Assembly: GCA_029259605.1 (NCBI GenBank)
Contig: JAJDEV010000130.1
Location: 1-50,042, forward strand
Length of the DNA stretch: 50,042 nucleotides
Reading direction: 5' to 3'
Source: Planctomycetota bacterium
Lineage (GTDB): Bacteria > Planctomycetota > UBA1135 > GCA-002686595
Shown here: positions 33,612 to 41,502 of the stretch, piece by piece
Numbering within the stretch: the first letter of the stretch is position 1
How the letters are laid out: every line of letters begins with the position of its first letter
The notes under the pieces: model-generated
Databases searched by the model: none
Told to the model about the DNA's origin: nothing
What the model saw: the letters and a program-made list of their open reading frames with translations, nothing else
Translations under genes and position numbers: made by a program

Positions 33612-34853
33612 CTACCAGGGGGCGTCGAGCGTGGCGACGATGCGCTCGATCTGGCCGAACAGTCCCGCGTCCGGTTCCACGCCGTGCCTGGCCATCGAGC
33701 AGCAGAGCGCGACGAGGTCATCGATGCGCGGACGCGAGTTCGGATTGAGCGTCGCCTCACCGAACGCGCGCGCGTAGATCGCGTGCGCGGTCGCGCTCTT
33801 GCCGAGCGCTTGATACGCCTCGGCGCACGCCTGGAGCGCCTCCGCACGGAACACGTCGACGATCGTCGAGCGGCGATCCTCGAAGAGCGCCAGCGCGCGC
33901 GTCGCGTGCGAGCGAGCCTCCGACTCACCGCCTGCCCGCTGCCAAGAAGCCGCGAGGCGCGCCAGCCACGCCACGTTCTCTGCCGGGACCCACCTCGCCT
34001 CGTCGACGGTCTTCTCACCTTCGACGGCGAGCGCGCGCGCGGCGTCGAGGTCGCCGTGCGCCGATGCGGCGTCTGCCATGCGCAAGATCGTGTCGATCCG
34101 GAACGCGAGCGGGATCTTCTTCCACTCGGCCCGCAGCGTCGCCTCGATTCGCGTGCGACGCTCCGCATCCGGATAGAAGCGTTCGTAGAGCTCGAGGCAA
34201 GCGACAACGGCGTTCTGCACATGATCGAACGACTGCGCGCGAATGATGTCGTCCAGCGACGCGAGCTGCGCATCGAAGCGTTCCTCATCGATGAGCGACG
34301 CGCGCACGATGTCGACCTTGCCGCGCTCGGACGCGGCGACGCTCGCCTCGAGCGCCGCGGCGTCTTCGAGCTCGCCCATCAGCGCGCGCGCCTGGGCGAC
34401 CTTCACGAGGATGCGGTCGCGCCGCCAATCCTGCGCCGTCGCGTCGGGGTCCATCGCGACGCTATTCGCTTCGTCGAGGAACACGCCGAGCCCCTCTGTG
34501 CGTCCGGCACGCGCCGAATAGGACGCGTAATCGGCCAGTGCGGTTCCTCGGCGCCAGTTCGCGATACGCGGGATGTAGTCGAGCGCGCGCTGCGGGAGAT
34601 CGACTTCGAGGCACGCGGTCACGACCGCCTCCTGTGCGCGCGACCGGTTCTTCAGGTGCGGCTCGACAGGCAATCGCGATGCGGCGGTGAACGCGAGGTC
34701 CAGGAGCCGCGACTTGTATGCGGGCGCCTTCGCGTCTCCGGTCTGGGAGCGTGTGCGCGACACGAACCCGTCGGTCGCGCCCGACAGCGCGGGCATCGCG
34801 GCGAGCGCCGCGACGAGCAACGAACGAGTGAGCAGTTTCGAATCGGGTTTCAT
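33612..34853 (-). CDS. Exported helical-repeat (TPR-like) protein
   Basis: A 413-residue protein with a signal peptide (LLVAALAAMPALSGA). The mature part is alpha-helical with TPR-like units (FRIDTILRMADAASAHGDLDAARALA; FRAEALQACAEAYQALGKSATAHAIY). No catalytic motif is visible. It lies between the beta-helix surface protein and the TonB receptor on the same strand, with a gap of about 190 bases to the receptor gene, so it may assist the same uptake function. The 33422-33611 gap shows no other feature. Confidence 0.78.
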   Translation of the reverse strand: MKPDSKLLTRSLLVAALAAMPALSGATDGFVSRTRSQTGDAKAPAYKSRLLDLAFTAASRLPVEPHLKNRSRAQEAVVTACLEVDLPQRALDYIPRIANWRRGTALADYASYSARAGRTEGLGVFLDEANSVAMDPDATAQDWRRDRILVKVAQARALMGELEDAAALEASVAASERGKVDIVRASLIDEERFDAQLASLDDIIRAQSFDHVQNAVVACLELYERFYPDAERRTRIEATLRAEWKKIPLAFRIDTILRMADAASAHGDLDAARALAVEGEKTVDEARWVPAENVAWLARLAASWQRAGGESEARSHATRALALFEDRRSTIVDVFRAEALQACAEAYQALGKSATAHAIYARAFGEATLNPNSRPRIDDLVALCCSMARHGVEPDAGLFGQIERIVATLDAPW

Positions 34854-34946
34854 CGGCTGATTGGTGGCGCGGGAGCGTCAAAGGGGTCATCGATGGCGGG
34901 ATGCTAGGTGTCGATTGTCAGCCGCTCACAAAGAGCGCATGAAGCG

Positions 34947-34980
34947 TCCGCCCGTGCGCGCATTTGCGCGCGCGGGCGGA
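34947..34980 (-). terminator. Strong GC hairpin downstream of beta-helix gene
   Basis: A 15-bp stem (34947-34961 / 34966-34980) with one G-T mismatch closes on the loop ATTT. It lies about 80 bases beyond the stop of the minus-strand gene at 35063. No U-run follows on the minus strand; four A's follow on the plus strand. It could end or attenuate transcription between the beta-helix gene and the rest of the cluster. Confidence 0.5.
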
Positions 34981-35062
34981 AAACGAGTGAGGGGAACACC
35001 CATGACAGGCGCCCCCCTCTTCGATGACCCGGCTCGATGCCTCGAGCCGAATGCCGCGCTTC

Positions 35063-36976
35063 CTACTCGGTGCCGACCAGGAGGTCCTGGGCGTTCGTCG
35101 CGCGCCACGGCTTCGGGCCAAAGAGGTGCGCCGCCTGCGAGTAGAGCGTGAAGCCGACGAGCGAGGACTCGCACGGCACCGGAAGCGTGATCGACGCCAT
35201 CGGACCCGGAAGCGGCCCGATCGTCGCGATCGGCGGACCCGTGACCAGGCGCCAGTCACCGTTCTTCGGGATCATCGCCATGTCCGGCGCGAGGTAGAAG
35301 AACAGGTACGCACTCGTGTGGCCCGTGCCGGAAAGGTCGACCGTCGCGGTCCAGCTCCCACCGATGACGAGCGGGTCAGCTACGTAGCTGTCGGGGTTCG
35401 GCGCGGGATTGCGGTTCACGACCGTGCCCACCGTGCTACCGGTAAGGCCGAAGGCGTGAGCCGCCGTCCAGCCCAGGAGCCAGTTGTTGGCGACATCGTC
35501 ACACGGACCGAAGGCGCCGCGGTAGTTGACCGCGCAGAAGAACCCGTCGTTCGGTGCCGTCTCGAGGGCCGTCACCGCGTCGTTCGTGGCGCGCGGGTCG
35601 AGGTACGTGACCGGAAGCATCGTTTTACCGCCCTTGCTGACGGCGCCACCGCGCGTGAGCGCGACGACCGGCGCATCGGCGGGATCCGAGCCCGGTGTGA
35701 TGACGTTCTTGTTGCCGACGTCGAAGACGCCGCGCGCGGTCGCTTCCGTGTATGCCGAGCCGTTCAGGTTGCGGAAGAACACACTGTCGCGGATCTCGGC
35801 CAGCATGCCCGACGCCTGCGAGGCGTAGATCGTGCCGGGGCTCGAGCACGCGTTCACCGTGGACGTCGCCGTGTAGGCCGTCGTCCAGGTGTCCGCCCAC
35901 GATAGCGTTCCGTTGTGTCCGTAGCCATTGGCGCCGTCGCCGTCGACGTTGTCGAAGCGAACGACCGCCTCACCGCAGTCCATGAACACGCTCGAGTGGT
36001 ACTGGATGCGAGCGTTGTCGCGCCAGGCCGTCGCACCGTCGCCGTCCACCGGCTGGCCGATGAACGTGCAGTTCCAGAGCGACGCTGTTGTGACCGGCTG
36101 CCAGTCCGAATCCTCGGCACCGTCCGTCTCGAAGCCGTTGTCCCCAACGCCCGACCCTTGGCTCGCGTCCAGGCTGTAGCCCTGGACGATCAGGATGAAC
36201 TGGCCCTTGCCGCGCCAGCCCTGGTCGATGTCGAAGCTGTCGTCGCCGACGTTCCAAACGCTGACGTACTTGTAGTTGACGGTACCGCCCCACGTCTCCA
36301 CGCCGTCGTCGACGTTGTTCATGATCTCGACGTGACTGACATCCGTGTCGCGGCCGACGCCGCCCATGGAGAGGCCGTTCAGCTCGTTGTTGAGCCCGAC
36401 GACCTTGCCGCCGTAGCGAAGCGACAGGTAGTGGATCGTGCCGCTGTCGTCGTCGTCGTCGCCGCCACCGTAGAGCACCTTCGTGTCGCCGGGAAAACCG
36501 GCGACGAGGCCTTCCATCGCCGCCTGGTTCGACGCATCGCAGCTCGCGACGTTGCCGACCGTGGCGTTCTCGGAGATGTAGCCGGCGCCCATGATGGTCA
36601 GGTTGCCCCATTCGTTCGCGGCTTCGCGCCACGTCCCGGTAGTGGGGTCGCCGCCGGTCCACGTGGCGACGTCGGCCTTCGAGGTCATGATCACCGGGTC
36701 GGTCGCAGTGCCGAGGATCATGATCTGCGCGCCCTTCGTGACCGCGAGACTGCCGCCAACGTTGGTCGTGCTCGCGATGAGCGTGCCGGCCTCGATCGTG
36801 AGCGTCGCGCCGGGCAGGACGTAGATTTGGTTCTGGAGGTTGTAGGTGTTGCCGCTGGTCCAGGTCGTCGAGGTCGCGATGTCAGCCGAGACGAAGATCT
36901 CGGATGCGTTCGCGACTCCGGCGAAACCAGCGCCGATCATCAGGGTCAGTACTGTGTGGGCGATTGAGCGTGTCAC
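35063..36976 (-). CDS. Exported beta-helix surface protein
   Basis: A 637-residue protein from a GTG start at 36976, chosen because AGAGGA sits about 11 bases upstream and the signal peptide (TVLTLMIGAGFAGVANA) is then N-terminal. Residues 25-470 contain repeated short beta-strand segments (GATLTIEAGTLIAS, TIHYLSLRYGGKVVG, SHVEIMNNVDDGVETWGG) typical of a right-handed parallel beta-helix, with an acidic loop (GGGDDDDDSG). The last 110 residues (WTATVDLSGTGHTSAYLFFY to the C-terminus) form a separate beta domain, perhaps for attachment or secretion. It starts the minus-strand run that includes the TonB receptor and could be its ligand-capturing partner. Function unproven. Confidence 0.82.
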   Translation of the reverse strand: MTRSIAHTVLTLMIGAGFAGVANASEIFVSADIATSTTWTSGNTYNLQNQIYVLPGATLTIEAGTLIASTTNVGGSLAVTKGAQIMILGTATDPVIMTSKADVATWTGGDPTTGTWREAANEWGNLTIMGAGYISENATVGNVASCDASNQAAMEGLVAGFPGDTKVLYGGGDDDDDSGTIHYLSLRYGGKVVGLNNELNGLSMGGVGRDTDVSHVEIMNNVDDGVETWGGTVNYKYVSVWNVGDDSFDIDQGWRGKGQFILIVQGYSLDASQGSGVGDNGFETDGAEDSDWQPVTTASLWNCTFIGQPVDGDGATAWRDNARIQYHSSVFMDCGEAVVRFDNVDGDGANGYGHNGTLSWADTWTTAYTATSTVNACSSPGTIYASQASGMLAEIRDSVFFRNLNGSAYTEATARGVFDVGNKNVITPGSDPADAPVVALTRGGAVSKGGKTMLPVTYLDPRATNDAVTALETAPNDGFFCAVNYRGAFGPCDDVANNWLLGWTAAHAFGLTGSTVGTVVNRNPAPNPDSYVADPLVIGGSWTATVDLSGTGHTSAYLFFYLAPDMAMIPKNGDWRLVTGPPIATIGPLPGPMASITLPVPCESSLVGFTLYSQAAHLFGPKPWRATNAQDLLVGTE

Positions 36977-37237
36977 TCGTAGGGTCCTCTGTCTTGTAGA
37001 GGTTGATGAACCACGGTGCTTCAAGGAGCCGATCTCCTTCGTCTTGCTTCTCCGTGTGGCGCGCATCATCCGCCTCGACTGTTTACGCCCGGGCAAGAGC
37101 GAGTGAACATCGCCTCAAACCCCCGAGGCGTCCCGTTCGGCGCGCAAACCGCCGTTTCGAGGCCGCAAGCGCCCGGTAGATCCAAGAACCGGAGAGAGCC
37201 TCAACTCGCGCCGGTCGTGGCGACCGATGAAGGTCGA

Positions 37238-37522
37238 ATGAAAGAAGCACTGCTTCGGGTCATTCGCAATCCGGTCACGCGTGGACCGATCCTCATCACG
37301 CTGCCCGTCGGCCTCCTCGTCGGCTTCGTCGTCGGCGTCTTCTCCGTCCGCAGTCCCGAACACACCTTCCTCCTGCGCGCGATCCGCGACTCGGTCGAGA
37401 ACCACTCCTGCTCGGGCTGGGCCCAGGACGCGGCGAGCGAAGAGCGCAAGGACGAGGTCTACCGCGCGGTGGCCCAGGCGCTGATCGACTGGGAAGCGGA
37501 CAAGAAGCGGCAGACGCCGTAG
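37238..37522 (+). CDS. Small single-helix membrane protein
   Basis: A 94-residue protein from the ATG at 37238, which has GAAGG eight bases upstream. One membrane helix (ILITLPVGLLVGFVVGVFSV, about 17-36) is followed by a hydrophilic 55-residue tail rich in charged residues and containing one Cys (ENHSCSGWAQ). No family recognised. It is divergent from the beta-helix gene; the 261 bases between hold the ribosome site of that gene and a small 6-bp hairpin at about 37023-37040, nothing else clear. Confidence 0.65.
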   Translation: MKEALLRVIRNPVTRGPILITLPVGLLVGFVVGVFSVRSPEHTFLLRAIRDSVENHSCSGWAQDAASEERKDEVYRAVAQALIDWEADKKRQTP

Positions 37523-37551
37523 CGTCGGGGCACGGCGCGTCGCCAGCTCCC

Positions 37552-38164
37552 TCAGAACCGCTCGCCGGTCGCGGGCAGCTCCCACACGTCGCCGGAGAGG
37601 CCGTGCCGCTCGAAGAGCGCGGTCGCCGCGGCGACGGTCATTTGCGCCAGTCGGGGGACGCGTGGTCTCCGTACCACTCGCGCGCGAACGGCCAGAAGGC
37701 GCGCAGCGTGCGGACGTCGCGCTTCGTGACGTCGTGCCGCGCGCACCATGCGTCGATCGAAGCCTCGGTGTCGAAGCAGAGCATCGCGCCGCAGGTCGCG
37801 ACCACGTCGTCCCAGGCGTTGCGCATCGGGATCGGGAAGTGGATCAGTCCCTCGCCGCGCAGCTCGCCGCCCGTGACGTGGAAGTCGAGCGGCGCGCCGT
37901 CCGCGCCGACCGACGTCCTCACGGTGACGTCCTCGCCGACGAGCGTGGCCACGCCCACCGCGCACCAACCACAACAGGCGAACCATTCGCGCGTCTCGCC
38001 GTGTACGCGGAACGCGGTCTTCATCGCGCTGAACGGATGCACGGCATGCAACGTGCCGTCGGGATTCAGAACAGCGCCGTGTGCGTCGGCGAGCGCGACG
38101 TGCGCACGAACCAGTCGATGAGAGACGCGTGACAGGCTCCGATGCTTCGCGCGTCGGACGCCAT
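37552..38164 (-). pseudogene. Frameshifted alkylmercury-lyase (MerB)-family remnant
   Basis: The longest intact piece is 37638-38051 (137 residues, TTG start), containing HAVHPFSAMKTAFRV, FACCGWCAVG and ATCGAMLCFDTEASIDAW, which match the MerB-family core. Flanking pieces lie in other frames. Upstream, the ATG at 38164 overlaps the GNAT stop (TGATG) and encodes an N-terminal-like piece that stops at 38066, while in the core's own frame family-like sequence (ADAHGAVLNPDGTL) continues upstream of the TTG. Downstream, the usual C-terminus (ALFERHGLSGDVWELP) begins at 37641 in the next frame, overlapping the core's stop. Each junction needs a -1 shift, and about 30 residues of the usual N-terminal region seem missing. 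The position of MerB catalytic Asp99 is Cys. Either a decaying gene or one with two sequence errors. Confidence 0.7.
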
Positions 38165-38586
38165 CAGAACGCGCTCCGGGAGAGGAAGCGCTCGGGCTTC
38201 TCGAGCGGTTCGAAGCCGAAGCGCGCGTAGAGGCCGTGCGCGTCCGCGGTGCCGAGCAGGAAGCGGCGCAAGCGCTGGAGGTCGGGATGTGCGAGGACGA
38301 AATCGACGAGCTGCTTCGCCAGCCCGCGCCCGCGATGCTCGGGCAGGACGAACACGTCGGCGAGCCAACCGAACGTCGCGCGGTCGGTCACGACGCGCGC
38401 GTAGCCGACTTGCGCGCCGTCCGCGGCGTAGATGCCGAAGACCAGGGAGTGACGCGCGGCGCGTTCGACGACGTCGCGCGCGATCCCCGGCGACCAGTAG
38501 CTCGTCGTCAGGAAGGCGTGCACCACGTCCAGCTGAATGCGCGCCGGATCGTCATCGAGCTCGTAGCCGTCGGGCGTCGTCCGCAT
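38164..38586 (-). CDS. GNAT-family N-acetyltransferase
   Basis: A 140-residue acetyltransferase covering one GNAT domain: LVFGIYAADGAQVGYARVV (strands 2-4), then the acetyl-CoA-binding motif A LADVFVLPEHRGRGLAKQLV and motif B LYARFGFEPLEKP. The acceptor is unknown. The gene starts six bases after a TAGAAT box and has no ribosome site. Its stop overlaps the start of the MerB-like remnant. Confidence 0.9.
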   Translation of the reverse strand: MRTTPDGYELDDDPARIQLDVVHAFLTTSYWSPGIARDVVERAARHSLVFGIYAADGAQVGYARVVTDRATFGWLADVFVLPEHRGRGLAKQLVDFVLAHPDLQRLRRFLLGTADAHGLYARFGFEPLEKPERFLSRSAF

Positions 38587-38592
38587 CGAGCC

Positions 38593-38598
38593 ATTCTA
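38593..38598 (-). promoter_or_regulatory. -10-like hexamer just upstream of start
   Basis: TAGAAT on the minus strand (five of six to the consensus -10) ends six bases before the ATG at 38586. This is the best of the leaderless-type promoters in the window. No convincing -35 is visible. Confidence 0.5.
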
Positions 38599-38665
38599 GG
38601 CAGAGCGCGAAGGCGATTGTGCTACGACTGAACCGCGCACGCGCTATCTTCGTGGCCCCGCGGCC

Positions 38666-39334
38666 ATGCTGATTTCCCACGAACACCGCTTCCTCTTCGT
38701 CCACACGATCCGCTCGGGCGGGACGAGCGTCGCGCGTGCGCTCGAGCCGTTCGCGCACCGGCCCCCGTCGGGACGCGTGAACCGTTACCTGAGCAAGATC
38801 GGCCTCGTGCGCGATCCGCTCAAGATCAAGCTGCGCGAGCACGAGACCGCGCTCGGCGCCAGCAAGCTCTTGCCGCGCGAGCTCTTCGACGCGTACTTCA
38901 AGTTCGCGTTCGTGCGCAACCCGTGGAGCTGGCTCGTGTCCGTGTGGTCGCGGCTCCGCACGACCGAATCGCACCGCCACTACGCGGCGGTGTCGAAGCT
39001 CGACTTCCCGAGCTACATCGACTGGGAGATCGCGCGCGACCAGCGGCACCAGCACCTCTTCGTGTGCGACGCGACGAACGAGCTGCTCGTCGACTTCGTC
39101 GGGCGGCAGGAGAACCTGGCCGCGGACTTCGCCGCCGCGTGCGCCGCGATCGGACTCCCAGAAACGGGGCTCGACCGCATCGGTGGCCGACCGCACGCGG
39201 ACTACCGCGAGTACTACGACGCTGCGCTGCGCGAGAAGGTGCGCGCGCATTGGGCCGTCGACGTCGAGCTGTTCGGCTACGACTTCGAGCCGAACGCGGC
39301 GGGCCTCGCGCCGATCACGCGCCAACCTTCCTGA
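38666..39334 (+). CDS. Sulfotransferase-family protein
   Basis: A 222-residue cytoplasmic protein. The PAPS 5'-phosphosulfate loop is FVHTIRSGGTSVAR (about 11-24) and the 3'-phosphate motif is FAFVRNPWSWLVSVW (about 77-91), as in the sulfotransferase-2/3 families. A catalytic base is not identified by eye. It begins MLISHEHRFLFVH, almost the same as the convergent neighbour at 39345, so the two are paralogues. Substrate unknown, perhaps a surface glycan. Confidence 0.87.
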   Translation: MLISHEHRFLFVHTIRSGGTSVARALEPFAHRPPSGRVNRYLSKIGLVRDPLKIKLREHETALGASKLLPRELFDAYFKFAFVRNPWSWLVSVWSRLRTTESHRHYAAVSKLDFPSYIDWEIARDQRHQHLFVCDATNELLVDFVGRQENLAADFAAACAAIGLPETGLDRIGGRPHADYREYYDAALREKVRAHWAVDVELFGYDFEPNAAGLAPITRQPS

Positions 39335-39344
39335 GGTCGCGCGT

Positions 39345-40070
39345 CTACGACGGCAGCGGCGCGGGCTCGATCCAGGCCTCGGGCGCGGGCTCGCCGAAGC
39401 GGTAGCCGAGCAGCGCGAGGTCGGGCGCGAAGTGCGACTCCATCAACTCGCGCATCCACGGCTGATCGAAGTACTCGGTGTACGGGCGTTTGTCGTGCTT
39501 GCGCGTGCTCGTCCCCACCTTGACGCCCGAGTCGATCGGCACGCCGATGCGCCGGCTGACTTCGGCCAGGTGCGCGTCGCGGTGCTCGAAGCGCGCGATC
39601 ACGTCGACGATCGGTTCGCCGTTCTCGTCCGTGTAGCACTTGAAGTGGTTCGGCAGGTGGTAGTGCTTCTTGCCGAGCCAGCGCCCGCGCAAGCGTCGCG
39701 TCCACAGCCAGTGCTCGAAGCTCATCTGCTTCCCCTTGAGCTTCGTGTAGACCGTGTTGTGCAGGTTCTCGCGGTTGACGAACGCCCAGTAGCGCGAGAG
39801 CGTCTTGTCCCACGGGTTGCGCTCCATCGCGAACGTGAAGTACTCGTCCCACACCTTCGCGCCGACGCGTTCGCGAATCTCGCGCGCGAGCATGTGCCGC
39901 TCGAAGCCGGCGTGGTTCTGGCCGGGGAGCGCGGGCTTGTTGCCCGTCGGCCGCATCGGCGTATAGATGTCGTCCGGTCCGAGGTGCGGCAAGAGCGCGG
40001 CCTGGATCGCACGTCCGCTCGTCCGCTTGAGATGGACGAAGATGAACTTGTGCTCGTGGGAGACGATCAT
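39345..40070 (-). CDS. Sulfotransferase-family protein (paralogue)
   Basis: A 241-residue protein that starts MIVSHEHKFIFVHLKRTSGR, the 5'-phosphosulfate loop, and carries FTFAMERNPWDKTLSRYW as the 3'-phosphate motif (Glu in place of the usual Val). The C-terminal end (APDLALLGYRFGEP) matches the family pattern of a final Y/F strand. It is convergent with the plus-strand paralogue, ten bases between stops, suggesting an old inverted duplication followed by divergence. Confidence 0.87.
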   Translation of the reverse strand: MIVSHEHKFIFVHLKRTSGRAIQAALLPHLGPDDIYTPMRPTGNKPALPGQNHAGFERHMLAREIRERVGAKVWDEYFTFAMERNPWDKTLSRYWAFVNRENLHNTVYTKLKGKQMSFEHWLWTRRLRGRWLGKKHYHLPNHFKCYTDENGEPIVDVIARFEHRDAHLAEVSRRIGVPIDSGVKVGTSTRKHDKRPYTEYFDQPWMRELMESHFAPDLALLGYRFGEPAPEAWIEPAPLPS

Positions 40071-40079
40071 CCGCGGAGC

Positions 40080-40976
40080 TTAACCCGACCGGCGATCGTT
40101 CGGAAGGCGCGGAGCGCGAACCGCAGCCTTGGCTGGCCGTGGCGAACGCACGAGAACCGCGCGCGCGTAGAGCAGCTCGAAACCCTGGCGCTGCACGTTC
40201 TCGTGGGACTTGGAGCCGGGCTGCGTCGTCACGAGCGCGAGATCACAGCCGTCCGCCGCGGCGGCGCGCAGGCGCGCTTGGAGCAGGGCGGTTTGCACAC
40301 CGTTGCGCCGATGGGCCGGGAGCGTGGCCGCGCCGCACATCTGCACGAGCCCGTCGCACTCGCGATAGCTCGCGCCCCCCGCGAGCGCGCCGTCGCGATG
40401 GGCGAGGAAGCAGTCGAAGCCGTCCACGCGCAGCATGTCGCCGATGTCGCGCTCCATGACGTCGCGCGGAAACGACTCGTCCGACGGCGTGCCCTGCGCG
40501 TCCGGATGGGCGAAGCCGGTGACGACGGTGTCGAGCCACGCATCGAGGTCGGCGCTGCCTCCGCGCTTGACGACGACGCCGGGAATGGCGTCGAAGCGTT
40601 CGCTGCGCGAGAGGATGCGACCGGAGACGTTCTCGAAGCCGACGAGCGCGTAGCCGCGACCGGCGAGCACGGCGAAGACGCCCGGGGCGGCGAGCGTCGC
40701 GACCTCGGCGCGCACGGGCGTTGCGCGCGCGTCGAACTCGCGCTCGAGTTGCTCGAGTTCGGCAGCGCTCGGCGTACCGTCGAACCCGAGGCCCGCGAGC
40801 TTGTTGAACGGCGAGTCGGGCCCCGCGTGCACCGCGACTCCACCGGCGCAGGGGATGCGCACGACATCCGCCGCCGGTCGCCGCTGCTCGATCGAACGCG
40901 CGCAGTCGACGAGCAAGCGCACCTCGGCGCGCTCCACGCGCGCGGCCAGCTCGGTACTCGCGAACAACATGGGCAT
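40080..40976 (-). CDS. GNAT-family acetyltransferase, two-domain type
   Basis: A 298-residue protein. The C-terminal half has a GNAT motif A in the variant form AATLPAHRRNGVQTALLQAR and motif B near SHENVQRQGFELLYAR. The N-terminal half (ARVERAEVRLLVDCARSIEQ to FENVSGRIL) looks like a degenerate partner domain. The start at 40976 overlaps the stop of the preceding gene (TGATG), which fixes it; longer frames run into that gene. Acceptor unknown. Confidence 0.85.
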   Translation of the reverse strand: MPMLFASTELAARVERAEVRLLVDCARSIEQRRPAADVVRIPCAGGVAVHAGPDSPFNKLAGLGFDGTPSAAELEQLEREFDARATPVRAEVATLAAPGVFAVLAGRGYALVGFENVSGRILSRSERFDAIPGVVVKRGGSADLDAWLDTVVTGFAHPDAQGTPSDESFPRDVMERDIGDMLRVDGFDCFLAHRDGALAGGASYRECDGLVQMCGAATLPAHRRNGVQTALLQARLRAAAADGCDLALVTTQPGSKSHENVQRQGFELLYARAVLVRSPRPAKAAVRAPRLPNDRRSG

Positions 40977-41491
40977 CAGCGTCCGCCGTCGGCGGGATGC
41001 GTGTACGTCAAGTCGACGACGGTGGTCCAGCTCGCGCCGCCGTCCTGCGTCGACGTCCACGTCTGCTGCACGGAGCCGTCGTCGCGCGGCGTCCATCGAA
41101 CGCGGTGCAGCACCTGTTTGCCGTCGGGCAACGGGCGCGTGCCCTCGAGCACCATGCTCCCCGCTTCGTCGAGTCCGCCGTCGAGGAGCAGCAGCGTGCC
41201 CGCATCGTCCACCCACGTCTGGTGCCACCGCCCCGTGTCGCTCGCCTGCACGTTGAAGCTCTCGCCCTTGCTGCCGCCGGCGCCGGTCCAATGCTCGTGC
41301 AGGACGCGGCCCTTCAAGATCTTGTCGATCCGGTTGCGACCGGCGAGCGCGCCGGACGGGTCGCGGCACTCCCACTCCCCCAACCAGAAGTCGAATTCGG
41401 TCTTGTCGGCCATGGATCCTCCTCGCTCGGCGTCGACGTCGATCGAGGCAGTGTAGAGGAGCGCGAGCGCGGCGAGGCAGGCGAGTTTCAT
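40976..41491 (-). CDS. Small DUF1579-like protein, probably exported
   Basis: From the ATG at 41491 the protein has 171 residues with a signal-like start (MKLACLAALALLYTAS). The body begins FDFWLGEWECRDPSG and ends VVDLTYTHPADG, a beta-barrel-like pattern seen in DUF1579-type proteins. A second candidate start at 41413 (MADKTEF) has a very good ribosome site, GAGGAGG, and would make a 145-residue cytoplasmic protein. The two cannot be separated from sequence alone. The 41491 start lies 11 bases after the large lipoprotein's stop, and its own stop overlaps the GNAT start. Confidence 0.75.
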   Translation of the reverse strand: MKLACLAALALLYTASIDVDAERGGSMADKTEFDFWLGEWECRDPSGALAGRNRIDKILKGRVLHEHWTGAGGSKGESFNVQASDTGRWHQTWVDDAGTLLLLDGGLDEAGSMVLEGTRPLPDGKQVLHRVRWTPRDDGSVQQTWTSTQDGGASWTTVVDLTYTHPADGGR

Positions 41492-41502
41492 GGCGGCGTG
41501 GA

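Noticed and set aside
37023..37040. Small hairpin AAGGAG...CTCCTT in the leader of the beta-helix gene
   Set aside because: Only a 6-bp stem and no other riboswitch-like structure; insufficient to call a regulatory element.
38066..38368. Minus-strand frame of 100 codons overlapping the GNAT and MerB-like genes
   Set aside because: Its first two thirds are Arg-rich shadow of the GNAT gene; only the last 32 codons (from 38164) are of interest, as part of the MerB-family remnant.
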